Below, piece after piece: positions 23,345 through 33,664 of a stretch of 64,000 nucleotides of DNA. Source of the stretch: Chryseobacterium echinoideorum (GTDB lineage Bacteria > Bacteroidota > Bacteroidia > Flavobacteriales > Weeksellaceae); assembly GCF_007474535.1 (NCBI RefSeq), contig NZ_VKNW01000008.1, forward strand, positions 172,665 through 236,664, read 5' to 3'. The position numbers and the translations under genes are program-made. The notes beneath the pieces are model-generated. The model made no database searches, was not told the DNA's origin, and worked only from the letters and a program-made list of their open reading frames with translations. The stretch's first letter is position 1; every line of letters starts with the position of its first letter.

Positions 23345-23734
23345 TTATTCCTGCATATTATCTCTGGTGTTCTTCTGTACGGCAATTGCACCGAATAATG
23401 CAAGCAAATAGGCGAAGCCATAAAATCCTTTTTCGCTCGGGAGAATAGTAGCATTCCAAAGTCCCACTGCCAATAAAACGATTGATGAGATTGTTGCAAA
23501 CCAACAAATTCCGTAATAGATATCGGTAACTTTGATGTTTTCCATCCTGTCCCGGACTGCTTTCTGTAAAGAAACCACAGCAAATAAACCATACAGAAGA
23601 ATAGTAAAATAATATCCTTTTTCATTTAGCTGCATTTCTGCTCTTACCAAACCTGTAATATAGCCAATCATTCCGGCTCCCAAAGCAATCCATGAAGCTG
23701 CTACAAAAGCTCCCGAAACATTTTGTTTTTTCAT
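23345..23734 (-). CDS. YiaA/YiaB family inner membrane protein
   Basis: The 129-aa protein has four membrane helices arranged as two YiaAB two-helix units. The first is SGAFVAASWIALGAGMIGYITGL with EKGYYFTILLYGLFAVVSLQKAVRD. The second is YYGICWFATISSIVLLAVGLW with SEKGFYGFAYLLALFGAIAVQKNTRD. The repeated SEKG(Y/F)Y and QKxxRD blocks show internal duplication. The family is of unknown function in the inner membrane. A TATATTTG box (23766-23773) precedes the gene. Confidence 0.88.
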   Translation of the reverse strand: MKKQNVSGAFVAASWIALGAGMIGYITGLVRAEMQLNEKGYYFTILLYGLFAVVSLQKAVRDRMENIKVTDIYYGICWFATISSIVLLAVGLWNATILPSEKGFYGFAYLLALFGAIAVQKNTRDNMQE

Positions 23735-23826
23735 TAATTGTTTTTTTAAAGTTTATATTTTAATTCAAATATATTATTTTTGGTTGAATAGAGAAAAAAA
23801 TATCAGAATTGTAGTCTCCAATAAAA

Positions 23827-23857
23827 AACGCTCCGGAAAAATTTATTCCGAAGCGTT
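23827..23857 (-). terminator. Terminator of ahcY
   Basis: The stem AACGCT-C-CGGAA pairs with TTCCG-A-AGCGTT (one internal mismatch) around an AAATTTA loop, with an A-tract on the low-coordinate side. On the minus strand this is a strong hairpin plus T-tract. It is separated from the ahcY stop by two GCTAATT heptamers. Confidence 0.8.
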
Positions 23858-23865
23858 CTATTTTT

Positions 23866-23879
23866 GCTAATTGCTAATT
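23866..23879 (-). repeat. Two-copy GCTAATT heptamer array after ahcY
   Basis: Two tandem GCTAATT units fill the space between the ahcY stop codon (23880-23882) and its terminator. The same heptamer occurs twelve times in the same position after the lipoprotein gene at 51351, again between stop codon and hairpin. Confidence 0.75.
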
Positions 23880-25196
23880 CTAGTATCTGTAATATTCAGG
23901 CTTAAATGGACCTTCAACTTTAACACCGATATAATCAGCCTGCTCAGGAGAAAGAACTTCAAGTTCAACACTCAGTTTTTTAAGGTGAAGAGCAGCTACT
24001 TTTTCATCTAAATGTTTAGGCAACATATACACTTCGTTTCCGTACGCTTCAGAATTGTTCCAAAGTTCGATTTGAGCCAAAGTTTGATTAGAGAAAGAGT
24101 TAGACATTACAAAAGACGGGTGACCCGTAGCACATCCAAGGTTTACCAATCTACCTTCTGCAAGGATGATTACTTCTTTACCTCCTTCAAGAGTATAAAT
24201 ATCAACTTGTGGCTTCACTTCAGATTTTGTGTGACCATAGTTTTCGTTTAACCAAGCCATATCAATTTCGTTATCGAAGTGCCCGATGTTACAAACGATT
24301 GCTTTATCTTTTAATTTTAAGAAATGTTCTTTTCTAACAATATTGAAGTTACCTGTAGTAGTGATTACAATATCTGCGTTATCTACAACAGTGTCTAATC
24401 TTTTAACTTCAAAACCGTCCATTGCAGCCTGTAATGCACAGATTGGGTCAATTTCAGTCACTGTAACGATAGAACCAGCTCCTCTGAAAGAGGCAGCAGT
24501 ACCTTTACCTACGTCACCGTATCCGCAAACTACAACCCTTTTTCCGGCAAGCATTACGTCAGTAGCTCTTCTTACAGCATCTACTGCAGATTCTTTACAT
24601 CCGTATTTATTATCAAATTTAGACTTGGTAACAGAATCATTTACATTGATTGCAGGCATTACCAAAGTTCCGTTTTTCATTCTTTCATATAATCTGTGAA
24701 CCCCGGTTGTCGTTTCTTCAGAAAGACCTTTGATTCCTGCAGTCAGTTCAGGATATTTATCAAAAACCATATTAGTTAAATCTCCACCGTCATCCAAAAT
24801 CATATTTAATGGTTTTCTGTCTTCACCGAAGAAAATAGTCTGCTCAATACACCAGTCAAATTCCTCTTCATTAAGACCCTTCCATGCATAAACAGGAATT
24901 CCGGCAGCAGCAATAGCGGCAGCGGCATGATCCTGAGTAGAGAAAATGTTACAAGATGACCAGGTAACTTCTGCACCCAGAGCAACTAAAGTTTCTATTA
25001 AAACAGCGGTTTGAATCGTCATATGAAGACATCCGGCAATTCTTGCCCCTTTTAATGGCTGAGACGGACCGTACTCTTCACGGATTGCCATCAAACCAGG
25101 CATTTCAGCTTCTGCTAATGTAATTTCTTTTCTTCCCCATTCTGCTAAGGAGATATCCTTTACTTTGTAAGGAACGTATTGTGTTGTTGTACTCAT
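23880..25196 (-). CDS. ahcY: Adenosylhomocysteinase
   Basis: AhcY reversibly hydrolyses S-adenosylhomocysteine to adenosine and homocysteine, clearing the inhibitory by-product of SAM-dependent methylation. The 438-aa protein carries the family signatures: [45 protein letters not shown] with the catalytic Lys/Asp, the NAD-binding [42 protein letters not shown], and the C-terminal dimer motif KPEYYRY. A TAATTTTG box lies at 25237-25230 upstream. The gene diverges from the phosphopantetheinyl transferase gene. Confidence 0.97.
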   Translation of the reverse strand: MSTTTQYVPYKVKDISLAEWGRKEITLAEAEMPGLMAIREEYGPSQPLKGARIAGCLHMTIQTAVLIETLVALGAEVTWSSCNIFSTQDHAAAAIAAAGIPVYAWKGLNEEEFDWCIEQTIFFGEDRKPLNMILDDGGDLTNMVFDKYPELTAGIKGLSEETTTGVHRLYERMKNGTLVMPAINVNDSVTKSKFDNKYGCKESAVDAVRRATDVMLAGKRVVVCGYGDVGKGTAASFRGAGSIVTVTEIDPICALQAAMDGFEVKRLDTVVDNADIVITTTGNFNIVRKEHFLKLKDKAIVCNIGHFDNEIDMAWLNENYGHTKSEVKPQVDIYTLEGGKEVIILAEGRLVNLGCATGHPSFVMSNSFSNQTLAQIELWNNSEAYGNEVYMLPKHLDEKVAALHLKKLSVELEVLSPEQADYIGVKVEGPFKPEYYRY

Positions 25197-25354
25197 ATCT
25201 TAATGATGATTAAATTATAAATCAAGCAACAAAATTACAACATATCTTTTAGATAAAAAAACACGGTACAAAGTTCATACACATGACATTATACATAGAG
25301 TTTTATTTTTTAACCAAAATGTATTTTTTACTAATTTTATCACAAATTTATTGA

Positions 25355-25969
25355 ATGCCTCTATACCGAGATTTTTCAGATGACAATGCCACAATCCTTG
25401 TATGGAAATATGATGAAAGTGAAGAACTTGATATCAACGAGCTTCTTGAACCTGAAAATGCTGAAAAAGTAAAAGATTATCATCCAAAAAAGTTGCTGGA
25501 AGTATTGATGGTACGTAAACTTTTAAAAAGTCTAAAACCGCATTCAAAAATATTATACAAAGAAAGAGAACCGTTTTTGTCTCCTAAAGATGCTGAAATA
25601 TCAATCACACATTCTTTTCCTTACGCAGCAATTGCTATTTCTAAAAATAAAATCGGAATTGATATTGAGAAATTCAATCCTAAGATTTTAAGAGTAATAG
25701 ATAAATTTACTTATGAAAACGAAAGAGGTTTTATCCCCTTTGATAATGAGGTTACTTTCTATACAATTATCTGGAGTGTGAAGGAAAGTATGTATAAAAT
25801 TCATCATTCAAAACACTGGTCTTTGAAAAAACACTATGAAGTAAGACCTTTTGAGCTGAAACATCTTTTTCATATCAAATGCAGAGTACATGATGATAAA
25901 ATCTCAGACGAATTAAAAGCAAGAGTAGAGTTTTTTGATGATTACTGCTTCACGATTGTGGAAGAGTAG
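25355..25969 (+). CDS. 4'-phosphopantetheinyl transferase superfamily protein
   Basis: The 204-aa enzyme transfers phosphopantetheine from CoA to carrier proteins. It has the Sfp-type motifs: ITHSFPYAAIAISKNKIGIDIEKF with the magnesium-binding GIDIE, and WSVKESMYKIHH corresponding to WxxKEA. It is shorter than Sfp and longer than AcpS, typical of the Bacteroidota group whose carrier may be the acyl carrier protein or aryl-polyene/flexirubin ACPs. No polyketide or NRPS genes are nearby. Its 3' end overlaps the convergent FUSC-family gene by 20 bases. Confidence 0.87.
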   Translation: MPLYRDFSDDNATILVWKYDESEELDINELLEPENAEKVKDYHPKKLLEVLMVRKLLKSLKPHSKILYKEREPFLSPKDAEISITHSFPYAAIAISKNKIGIDIEKFNPKILRVIDKFTYENERGFIPFDNEVTFYTIIWSVKESMYKIHHSKHWSLKKHYEVRPFELKHLFHIKCRVHDDKISDELKARVEFFDDYCFTIVEE

Positions 25970-28211
25970 TTTCTTCATTTCTGTATTTTTCAATTACTTT
26001 TCTTTGTTCTTTGGCTACATCATAGATGAGTTCCAACACGTCATGGATGTTTTTCAGCTCGGTCAATCTGGAAATTTTACCCGGATCACGGCGGTCATAG
26101 AATTCGTTTTCCATGATTTCTTTTTTTCTTTTCAGGATGAGATCTTCCAGCGAAGAATCTTCCGGCTCAATGCGGCTTTCCATTTTTAGGGTTTCACTTA
26201 TTTTTTCTCCGTTGAGTAATACGGTAATCTGATTCATTTCAGATTCAATTTTTTTTGTCCAGCTTTCGGCATCTATTTCGGTGTATACCTGGTCTTTTTT
26301 TGCATATTGTGAAAGTGAAGCTGTATAAGCTGTGATCAGATGTGAAGTGGTCACAAACTGATGTACGACTTCCATTTTTTTCTGCTGATTTTTTGGATCC
26401 GAAATCATTCTCTGAAAATTATCCGAAAGATTTGCCAAAGAAATGATTGCATTTTTTCTGCGGACTTTGTATTCTTCCATGCTGTATTTATCATTGATAA
26501 ATTTAGAAATTACACTGTGAAAATAGGTAAGATTGGCTTCCGCAGATTTTTTCATTAAATCTAAATTCTGAGTATGTTCCCAAACAGGAAGAATGGTATA
26601 TGAAACCGCAAAAGCAATGATTCCTGCAATAATGGTATCAACAATTCTGTCTTTAAAGATGATATTGATATTTCCGGGATTTAGAAAATTGAAACTCAGA
26701 AAAATATAAATGGTCATAAAAAGTACTGCCCAGAAATATTTTGCTTTCAGAAAAGTAAAACACAGTACCATACTTACAAGAAGAATCGCAAACAAAACAG
26801 CATTGATCTCAATAAAGTAAAGAACCCCATAGGCAATAACCGCTCCTGCAACGGTCCCATAAAATCTGAGCAAATTTCTCTGCTTAGTAATGGAGTAGGC
26901 GGGTTTTAGAATGGCAATGATGGTAATCAAAATCCAGTAAGTATGACCAATTTCTAAAAATGGCATGAATGAAAATAAGTATCCCAATAGTAAGGCAACC
27001 GTTACTCTAACTGCGTGACGAAAATGAGATGAATTGAGCGAAATATTACTTTTAAGAACTTTAAAATTAATTTTTTCCTGATTGGGAAGAAATTTCTTTA
27101 AATCTAATCCTGTTGAAAGACTTTTAGCCAGTTTTACATTTTGCGAAAAAACCTTATAAATTTCTTGTATTTCTCTAGTAATTTCATTGATTCTCATCAT
27201 AATCTGACGAAGGATCATAAAATTTTCCAAAGTTTCTGAAGTCATATGACGATTTCTGAGTTCAAAATATTGGATGTTGAGCTCCTGAAATTCCAGTTCA
27301 AGATTATAAATAGGTCTTGCTCTTGTACTGCTCTGAAGCGCAATGCCAATGTTTGAAATTTCATCCGAAAGAATGTTGAGGTAATCATGAGTTTTTACCA
27401 AAATCCCTGTCTCATCAAAGCTATCCTGTAATTTTTTATAATCACTTTCAGAAGTCATCAGTTTTTCGTGAAGATCCATAGAATTCAGAAACATCAGCAT
27501 AAGCAGCCTGCTGATAGTGGTAGATTCGTTGACGATGGTTCTTGTTTTAAAAACAGTTTCGCGTGTTTCTTCCTGAAGATTTTTAATTTCTATTTGTTTT
27601 GCAATAACCTGAGAATACAGCTTATCAAAATCAGGATTTTTCTGGTAAAAATTCGCTTTAATTTTTAAAAATTCTGATAGCTGTAAATAGTTTTCGCCAA
27701 TCATCTGACTTGCCAGTTTATAAGGCTGTATGGTCGTTACAACAAGAAAGATCAATAAAAACCAAATGCAGCCAGCTGCAAAAATCAGGAGGCTTTTGAA
27801 AATGTTGGCTCCTGCTAAATGCCCGTCAACAAATATTGCGAGAACAACCATAGCTAAAGATCCTACAGCGGCTAATCTTTGTCCGTAAACGCCTATGAGA
27901 GAGAAAAACATTCCGAATGCTATAATTTCTAAAAGTACAAGGGGAATGATGCCTTTAACCAGACTTGCGATTGAGGCTACAAAAACAAAACAGAATATAG
28001 CAAAGGCAAGCGAGTTTCTACGTCTTATAAAAGGACCCGGCTGATCAGTCAGTGCAACGAAACTTGTTCCTAAAGGGAAAAGAAAATAATCTTTAAGAAT
28101 TCCGAAATAGGAGAGAACCAGACACGGAAGCACCGTTGCTAATGTGATTCTGATGGCAGAATACACATATTGGCTTGTTACGATTTTTTTTAGTTCCGAA
28201 GAATAGTTCAT
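25950..28211 (-). CDS. FUSC family membrane protein (YccS/YhfK-like)
   Basis: The 753-aa protein has two sets of membrane helices: one N-terminal (about 20-160) and one central (about 400-550), each followed by a long cytoplasmic helical segment. This is the layout of the YccS/YhfK and aromatic-acid exporter (FUSC) family. The HAVRVTVALLLGYLF and RNLLRFYGTVAGAVIAYG motifs match the second FUSC module. Family members are linked to efflux of aromatic or organic acids, but the substrate is unknown. A promoter box ends four bases before the ATG. It ends tail to tail with the phosphopantetheinyl transferase gene. Confidence 0.87.
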   Translation of the reverse strand: MNYSSELKKIVTSQYVYSAIRITLATVLPCLVLSYFGILKDYFLFPLGTSFVALTDQPGPFIRRRNSLAFAIFCFVFVASIASLVKGIIPLVLLEIIAFGMFFSLIGVYGQRLAAVGSLAMVVLAIFVDGHLAGANIFKSLLIFAAGCIWFLLIFLVVTTIQPYKLASQMIGENYLQLSEFLKIKANFYQKNPDFDKLYSQVIAKQIEIKNLQEETRETVFKTRTIVNESTTISRLLMLMFLNSMDLHEKLMTSESDYKKLQDSFDETGILVKTHDYLNILSDEISNIGIALQSSTRARPIYNLELEFQELNIQYFELRNRHMTSETLENFMILRQIMMRINEITREIQEIYKVFSQNVKLAKSLSTGLDLKKFLPNQEKINFKVLKSNISLNSSHFRHAVRVTVALLLGYLFSFMPFLEIGHTYWILITIIAILKPAYSITKQRNLLRFYGTVAGAVIAYGVLYFIEINAVLFAILLVSMVLCFTFLKAKYFWAVLFMTIYIFLSFNFLNPGNINIIFKDRIVDTIIAGIIAFAVSYTILPVWEHTQNLDLMKKSAEANLTYFHSVISKFINDKYSMEEYKVRRKNAIISLANLSDNFQRMISDPKNQQKKMEVVHQFVTTSHLITAYTASLSQYAKKDQVYTEIDAESWTKKIESEMNQITVLLNGEKISETLKMESRIEPEDSSLEDLILKRKKEIMENEFYDRRDPGKISRLTELKNIHDVLELIYDVAKEQRKVIEKYRNEETTLPQS

Positions 28212-28215
28212 ACTG

Positions 28216-28245
28216 CAAAAATAAGGGGAATATGTGAATTGTCAA
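28216..28245 (-). promoter_or_regulatory. Promoter of the FUSC-family gene
   Basis: On the minus strand TTG (28245-28243), a 19-base spacer and TATTTTTG (28223-28216) match the flavobacterial consensus. Only four bases separate the -7 box from the ATG, which suggests a leaderless transcript. Confidence 0.7.
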
Positions 28246-28340
28246 TTTTACTTTGCAGGGAAATGACAAATTTATAGATAGATTAAAACTAACGAGTCAT
28301 TGTTAACTCTGAATTAATTTATGTTTTTATTGGCAATAAA

Positions 28341-28365
28341 AAAAGCCTCATCAAATGAGGCTTTT
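28341..28365 (-). terminator. Terminator of porV
   Basis: An 11-bp perfect stem (AAAAGCCTCAT at 28341-28351 with ATGAGGCTTTT at 28355-28365) has a three-base loop. The A-tract on the low-coordinate side gives a T-tract on the minus strand. It lies 20 bases after the porV stop codon. Confidence 0.85.
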
Positions 28366-28385
28366 GCGAATATATGGAGTGTTTT

Positions 28386-29549
28386 TTAATAATCTACATT
28401 AGAGGTTTCGTCGCCAATATTCCATGTTAAGCCAAAACGTAAGGTATTATCCAAAGCTGTATTGATTTTAGACATGTTGATTAAGTAAGAAATATCAAGT
28501 CCGAAAGAACGGTATTTCAAACCAATACCCGCAGTTGCAAACTGTCTTGCTCCCTGCTCTTCACTTTCGTGGAAATAACCTCCTCTTACTGCAAATGCAT
28601 TGTCATAAGAATATTCCACAGCACCACTATACATAATAGAGTTTGGGTTTTTGAATGATTTTCCGATTCCGGACATTACCCCTACATTCGGAACTGCGTA
28701 AATAGGCTGTCTTGTGTTAGGATCTGTTCCTACTAATTCTGATCCAGGAACCAAAATTTTAGAACCTTCAACGGAAACTCCGACTCTGTTCATATCATCA
28801 AGATACATATCATAACCTACCCCTAATCTTGCCATTGTAGGAAGGTAAGATCTCGAGTTTTCATCCCCTGTATAATCTAATTTAGGACCTAAGTTCTGAA
28901 TAGAGAAACCAGCATTCACTTTTCCGTCCATTCCTCCAAGGCTTGAGAATCTAGGAGAAGTATAGTAACCTGAAACATCAACCGCAAAAGTATTTGCAGG
29001 TTTCAGAGTTGTATCTGTATTGAACCCTCCGGCTAAATCTGAACGGATGAATCTACCCGTTACGGCCATTGAGTAAGAATCTGTTAGTTTCAGACCATAG
29101 GCAACGTCAATAGAGAATTCATTTGGTTTTGAAGTACCCAATGAAGTTACATCGTTACCCACCAAAGTAGTAAGGTCTACCTCACCCATATTGAAGTAAT
29201 AGATACTCGCAGAAATTGTAGATCTTTCTTCCTGACCTAAAAATTTATGGAAAGCACCATACAATAAAAATACATCATTGGTAAGTTTTCCCATATATGG
29301 AGTGTAGTTCAAACCTACAGAAGAACTTGTTCTGCTAAAAGGATATTTTGCAGCATTCCAGAATTGTGAAAAAGCATCAGGTGATGTTACCACACCCTGA
29401 TCTCCCATACCTCCTGATCTTGCATCAGGTGCAATTCTTAGGAAAGGTGCTCCTGTTAACACAGGTCTTACCTGACTCAAATCTTGTGCATAGCCTAGAA
29501 ACCCAGCACTCAAACCAATCCCTAAAAGCAGTTTAGTAGTTAAATTCAT
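28386..29549 (-). CDS. porV: Type IX secretion system outer-membrane protein PorV
   Basis: PorV (LptO) is the outer-membrane beta-barrel of the FadL-like family that receives T9SS cargo at the SprA channel and hands it to the PorU sortase. The 387-aa protein has a signal peptide (MNLTTKLLLGIGLSAGFLGYAQ), then GAPFLRIAPDARSGGMGDQGVVTSPDAFSQFWNAAKY-type PorV signature (first part residues 34-44), many amphipathic strands and a C-terminal strand ending LRFGLTWNI. It lies 56 bases downstream of porU on the same strand, as expected for functional partners. Confidence 0.94.
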   Translation of the reverse strand: MNLTTKLLLGIGLSAGFLGYAQDLSQVRPVLTGAPFLRIAPDARSGGMGDQGVVTSPDAFSQFWNAAKYPFSRTSSSVGLNYTPYMGKLTNDVFLLYGAFHKFLGQEERSTISASIYYFNMGEVDLTTLVGNDVTSLGTSKPNEFSIDVAYGLKLTDSYSMAVTGRFIRSDLAGGFNTDTTLKPANTFAVDVSGYYTSPRFSSLGGMDGKVNAGFSIQNLGPKLDYTGDENSRSYLPTMARLGVGYDMYLDDMNRVGVSVEGSKILVPGSELVGTDPNTRQPIYAVPNVGVMSGIGKSFKNPNSIMYSGAVEYSYDNAFAVRGGYFHESEEQGARQFATAGIGLKYRSFGLDISYLINMSKINTALDNTLRFGLTWNIGDETSNVDY

Positions 29550-29605
29550 ATGTTGTCTTTTATATATTATCAGTTTTTTATTGATATTCTTAATTAATTA
29601 TTTAT

Positions 29606-32600
29606 TTACTTCAAAAGTACCATTTTTTCTACAGCTGTAGCACCTCCTTTACATTTTTCTTGATTTTGACTTTTTGCAAATATCTTAAAAATATACGTAC
29701 CTTTTGCAACTGTATCACCAAAATCGTCTTTTCCGTCCCATTCTATTGCCTGACGTGGCGTTCTAAAGCCCTGTAGGAACGGTTCTGCAATTACAACATT
29801 TGATAATGTTCTTACCAATTTTCCTGTAATCGTATAAATTTGAACATTTACATCCAGAATATCATCACAATTATGTTCGAAATGAATGTAAGTTTTGTTG
29901 GTGAAAGGATTGGGCCAGTTCAGCGGACGATTGATAACCAAATGCTGATCTGCCTCATCTTTAACTTCAAAGTTTAACGTCTCGGTGGTCGAATTATTGT
30001 TTATATCCCAAACTTTAAATGTCAGCTGGTGTTGTCCTATTGAAAGATTTCGAAAAGGATAAGTTACATTTCCTTTCTGATAATCTGCCAAAGATGGGTT
30101 TACGCAGCCGTTTCCTTCCCCTGAAGAATAAAAATCATTCAAAACAATGGTATTGATAATTTGCCCGTCCAAATATACAGTAATATCGTGACCAATACCA
30201 GAGCCTGTGGAATTTATTCCGGTATCATCAGTAATACAGGCTAAAAGCATAGGGTTTTGATCGGTAATTCCACCATTGGCAAAATTAGTGTTATTCATAT
30301 ATAGTTTTACTTTAGGGGGTTCATTGTCATTAATTCCGTTCGGATTGATGTCCCCAACCTGTACAAACTGATTATTAAAAACATCAAAAGATTTATTATC
30401 AGCATATCCTAAAATTCTTCCTTGTCCAACAGCATAATTAATGTCTTTCGGTACATAAAACTCAACGGTAAAAACACCATTTACCGCTGTTCCGGAAGCT
30501 TTCACGATAGCACTTCCTTCTTCCGTATATTGAAGGACAGGAGTCAAATTAACATCATTATTTAAAGTAGTTTTGTTTAATCTTTTATCAAAAATATTAA
30601 TAACAACTCTGCCGTTAAAAGTTGTATTTACCGTTCCATTGGTATTGTTGATATGACCAGTTACTTTCACAAAATCCAAACCTCGGATTAATCCCGGAAC
30701 AGGAGTTTCAATATTATCAATAACAAGCAATCTTTGAGGTCTGCTCAATTTCATGGCAGGATCTCCCAATACGTTTACTTTAAGGTGATTGGCATCAACT
30801 CTTAGTTTTTTAGCATTCAGATGAGCATTTCCTATAGATATGAAATCATCATTCACCATTCTGAACATTTCTTTTGTGTAAAGATTGGTGAAATCTACAC
30901 CATATCCTACCCCTACTGCACGACTGGAAGTAATCATTGCTGCAGGACCGCCTTGTTTCAGTTTGATAAATTGCTCTCCCGCTGAGAAAGTGGATGGCTC
31001 ATCCCAAAGTGTAAATTCACAGGTAATTGTCGATACAAATGGGAAACGGCTGTACACATTAGAAAAATTATTGGAATTCTGAATTTCGTTGATGGTAAGT
31101 ACTCTTTCCTGCGCCCATCCGTTGATTCCTCCATGTCCAAAATAAAAAAGATACAAACTGTTTCCGATGTCGTTTGAAATTGCCTGATTAACCTGCGGAT
31201 AGCGTTGTCCTCCCGCACTACTTTGCGCAGTAAATGCATCCAGATACAATTTTCTTACATTATATTCTTTAAGGGTATTATCTGCAGGGACTTCAAAAGT
31301 ACTTTGCAAAGTATTATTCATTACCGTATGGAATGGTTCTCCGCCATCCTTATCATCATCCACAACAAAATCAAGCTTCATTCTCCACTCTCCAAAAGGA
31401 GTAGATTGTCCGGATAATGAGTTGTAATAGGCTAATGTTTTATCAATCATATTGGCTGCTTCCGTGGGGTTTGCTGCCGGAATACGTCCGACAGGTAAGT
31501 CAGGAATATTATTTGATAAAAACTGAGATGTCTGAGGTTTTGTCATAACAATATAGTCATCTGTAACGAAAGAACTTACAAAATCTGCAGACTCTTCACT
31601 TTGATAACTTGGAACTATATTTGAATTACCCGAAACCCTGTCTTTATAATCGTAAGAACCATCGCCTAAGATTAAGACATACTTTAGACTTCCTAATGGA
31701 GTGTTAAGCTTAGTAACAAAATCCCGGATCGCTGTAAGATCTCTGCTTCCGCTTCCAAACTCATTGTAAATTTTGTCAGTATCTACAATCTCAACAGTGA
31801 AATTGCTTTTTTGCTGATGGTGGTTGGCTATTCTCTGAGCCTGAGACATCATCTGAGGTGTTGTGATAATCAGGTAATCTATATTTTGAAGTGCAGAAAG
31901 GTTCTGATTGCTGATTCTGCCTACAAATTGTGGCGAAAATGCTGCATCTGCACGGAAAGCCACAAATTCATTATTAAAATTTGGGTCTGCTGCTGCGTAG
32001 CCAAAATTAAAGTTACCGCTTCCTGTAGCTTTATTTACTCTTCTGTTGGCATTTGCAATATCGGTAACATCCCATACCTGTTCCATATTTCCTATGTTGG
32101 AAATGCTGAAACCGTATGATAAATTTGATCCGCTGTCAATAGAAAAATCCCGGAAATTCATCTGAGAACCATTAAAGATCAGATCCTGCTTATACTGTAA
32201 TTCTACATAATCAAGGTGAAAAACGCCGTTGGGATTAGTACTTATATCAGGTGTATAATTGAATGTAACTGTATTTCCAGACAAATTTGAAATTGTTCCT
32301 GAATATCTCAATGGAAAATAATCAAATGCATACCCCGGCTGATTAGCAGGAACACTAGGAGAAGCTGGGTTTTGATTATTAATGTTAAACTCTATGCTGT
32401 TCTGTTGTGATTTCCATCCTACAACCTGTGTTCTGTATCTCACCACATCACCTCCCTGAATGGGTGAGCTTAAATTAAATGTTACTGCTTTTGGAGTTGT
32501 AAAAGACTGATCTTCTACCCAGATTCTTCCTACTTTTAATAAATTTCGCTGATCATTATTGATGACCTGATAATCATCATATCTGGAAATTAAAGTGGTG

Positions 32601-33499
32601 GAGGGCAGATTTACATCAACATTTTGTACTCTTTTTCCTGCTCCTTTATCAAAATTGATATAATAATAAGAAAAATCTTCATAAATATTCTTTACATTTT
32701 CACTCTGATCATTTCTTGTGTCGGTTCTTTTGAAGCCGTTTCCGTTAGAATTGTTATAAAGGTTATATCCATTGGGTCCCTGTGCGTAGAAAAGTGCATA
32801 ATCACCATCGTTCCAAACGCCGTCATCTTCTCCGATAACCTGAATTGCATTCTCCTGTAAAGCACTGTATTTCGTGTCTTGATTAAATTCGGGAAGCATG
32901 ATACCGCCATTTCCGTAGATTCTGAAATTTTTTGGATTAATGTTGGAAGGATTAATGCCATTATCTCTTAAAAACTGAGCGGTAATCCTGAAAATTCCGG
33001 ATTTGTCAACTTTTATTTTATAAAAAGTTCCTGTAGCCAAAGGATTTTGTGTAGTTCCCACTTTACTGGCAGCTAAAGGTGCCTGTGAATTGCTTTCAGA
33101 AATATCAAAAGAAGATAGTTTTTGTATATTTCCTTTTACATTTTTAAATAAAGCTACATAGAGACTTGCATGCCTTTCGCCTTCAGAGTAATAGTAATTA
33201 ATATCTGTAATATCTCTGTCCTGAAGAAGATCTTTGTTGAGGTCGTACAGCTCCCTTACGGATACAGGCTCCCATACCAGATTAGAAATACGTAGCTGTT
33301 TTTCTCCTACTTTTTGTGTATTTATAATAAAAATGTTATTTTGGCTGAAAGAAAAACCTTCATTTTTAAAATTCGGAAGATTCTTCTTAGTATCACCAAA
33401 ATCCTGGATCTTAGCTCCGTCCCAACTGATGGAAACTCGCTGAGCCCAAGAGATTGATACAAAAGCAAATACAAATAAAAGCGTTGTTTTTAGTCTCAT
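29606..33499 (-). CDS. porU: Type IX secretion system sortase PorU
   Basis: PorU is the cysteine sortase that cuts the C-terminal sorting domain from T9SS cargo and attaches the product to the surface. The 1297-aa protein has a signal peptide (TLLFVFAFVSISWAQ), a large N-terminal beta-rich region, and a C25 gingipain-type peptidase domain at about 545-920 starting at NIDYLIITTP. Its catalytic His789 is in YFGHGGINGW and Cys827 in STITCEFTLWDEP. The C-terminal domain begins NWPNPFTNKTYIHFEHNCDD and resembles, but does not replace, a sorting domain. The gene is directly upstream of porV and divergent from gldJ. Confidence 0.95.
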   Translation of the reverse strand: MRLKTTLLFVFAFVSISWAQRVSISWDGAKIQDFGDTKKNLPNFKNEGFSFSQNNIFIINTQKVGEKQLRISNLVWEPVSVRELYDLNKDLLQDRDITDINYYYSEGERHASLYVALFKNVKGNIQKLSSFDISESNSQAPLAASKVGTTQNPLATGTFYKIKVDKSGIFRITAQFLRDNGINPSNINPKNFRIYGNGGIMLPEFNQDTKYSALQENAIQVIGEDDGVWNDGDYALFYAQGPNGYNLYNNSNGNGFKRTDTRNDQSENVKNIYEDFSYYYINFDKGAGKRVQNVDVNLPSTTLISRYDDYQVINNDQRNLLKVGRIWVEDQSFTTPKAVTFNLSSPIQGGDVVRYRTQVVGWKSQQNSIEFNINNQNPASPSVPANQPGYAFDYFPLRYSGTISNLSGNTVTFNYTPDISTNPNGVFHLDYVELQYKQDLIFNGSQMNFRDFSIDSGSNLSYGFSISNIGNMEQVWDVTDIANANRRVNKATGSGNFNFGYAAADPNFNNEFVAFRADAAFSPQFVGRISNQNLSALQNIDYLIITTPQMMSQAQRIANHHQQKSNFTVEIVDTDKIYNEFGSGSRDLTAIRDFVTKLNTPLGSLKYVLILGDGSYDYKDRVSGNSNIVPSYQSEESADFVSSFVTDDYIVMTKPQTSQFLSNNIPDLPVGRIPAANPTEAANMIDKTLAYYNSLSGQSTPFGEWRMKLDFVVDDDKDGGEPFHTVMNNTLQSTFEVPADNTLKEYNVRKLYLDAFTAQSSAGGQRYPQVNQAISNDIGNSLYLFYFGHGGINGWAQERVLTINEIQNSNNFSNVYSRFPFVSTITCEFTLWDEPSTFSAGEQFIKLKQGGPAAMITSSRAVGVGYGVDFTNLYTKEMFRMVNDDFISIGNAHLNAKKLRVDANHLKVNVLGDPAMKLSRPQRLLVIDNIETPVPGLIRGLDFVKVTGHINNTNGTVNTTFNGRVVINIFDKRLNKTTLNNDVNLTPVLQYTEEGSAIVKASGTAVNGVFTVEFYVPKDINYAVGQGRILGYADNKSFDVFNNQFVQVGDINPNGINDNEPPKVKLYMNNTNFANGGITDQNPMLLACITDDTGINSTGSGIGHDITVYLDGQIINTIVLNDFYSSGEGNGCVNPSLADYQKGNVTYPFRNLSIGQHQLTFKVWDINNNSTTETLNFEVKDEADQHLVINRPLNWPNPFTNKTYIHFEHNCDDILDVNVQIYTITGKLVRTLSNVVIAEPFLQGFRTPRQAIEWDGKDDFGDTVAKGTYIFKIFAKSQNQEKCKGGATAVEKMVLLK

Positions 33500-33664
33500 G
33501 TTTGTTTTTGAAATTTCTGAATTACAAAATAAATGAAAATTTTATAATTAATTTACGATACCATAAAATTAATTTGTTAAGATTTTTCAAAAAAATCAAA
33601 TCTTTATTTGATTTATTGAATAATTTATTTTTTCTTTGTACTTTGAATAATATTTATATCGACT

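Noticed and set aside
23335..23625. 96-codon minus-strand ORF over YiaA
   Set aside because: It is a frame-shifted shadow of the YiaA gene, and its 3' end runs through the terminator area.
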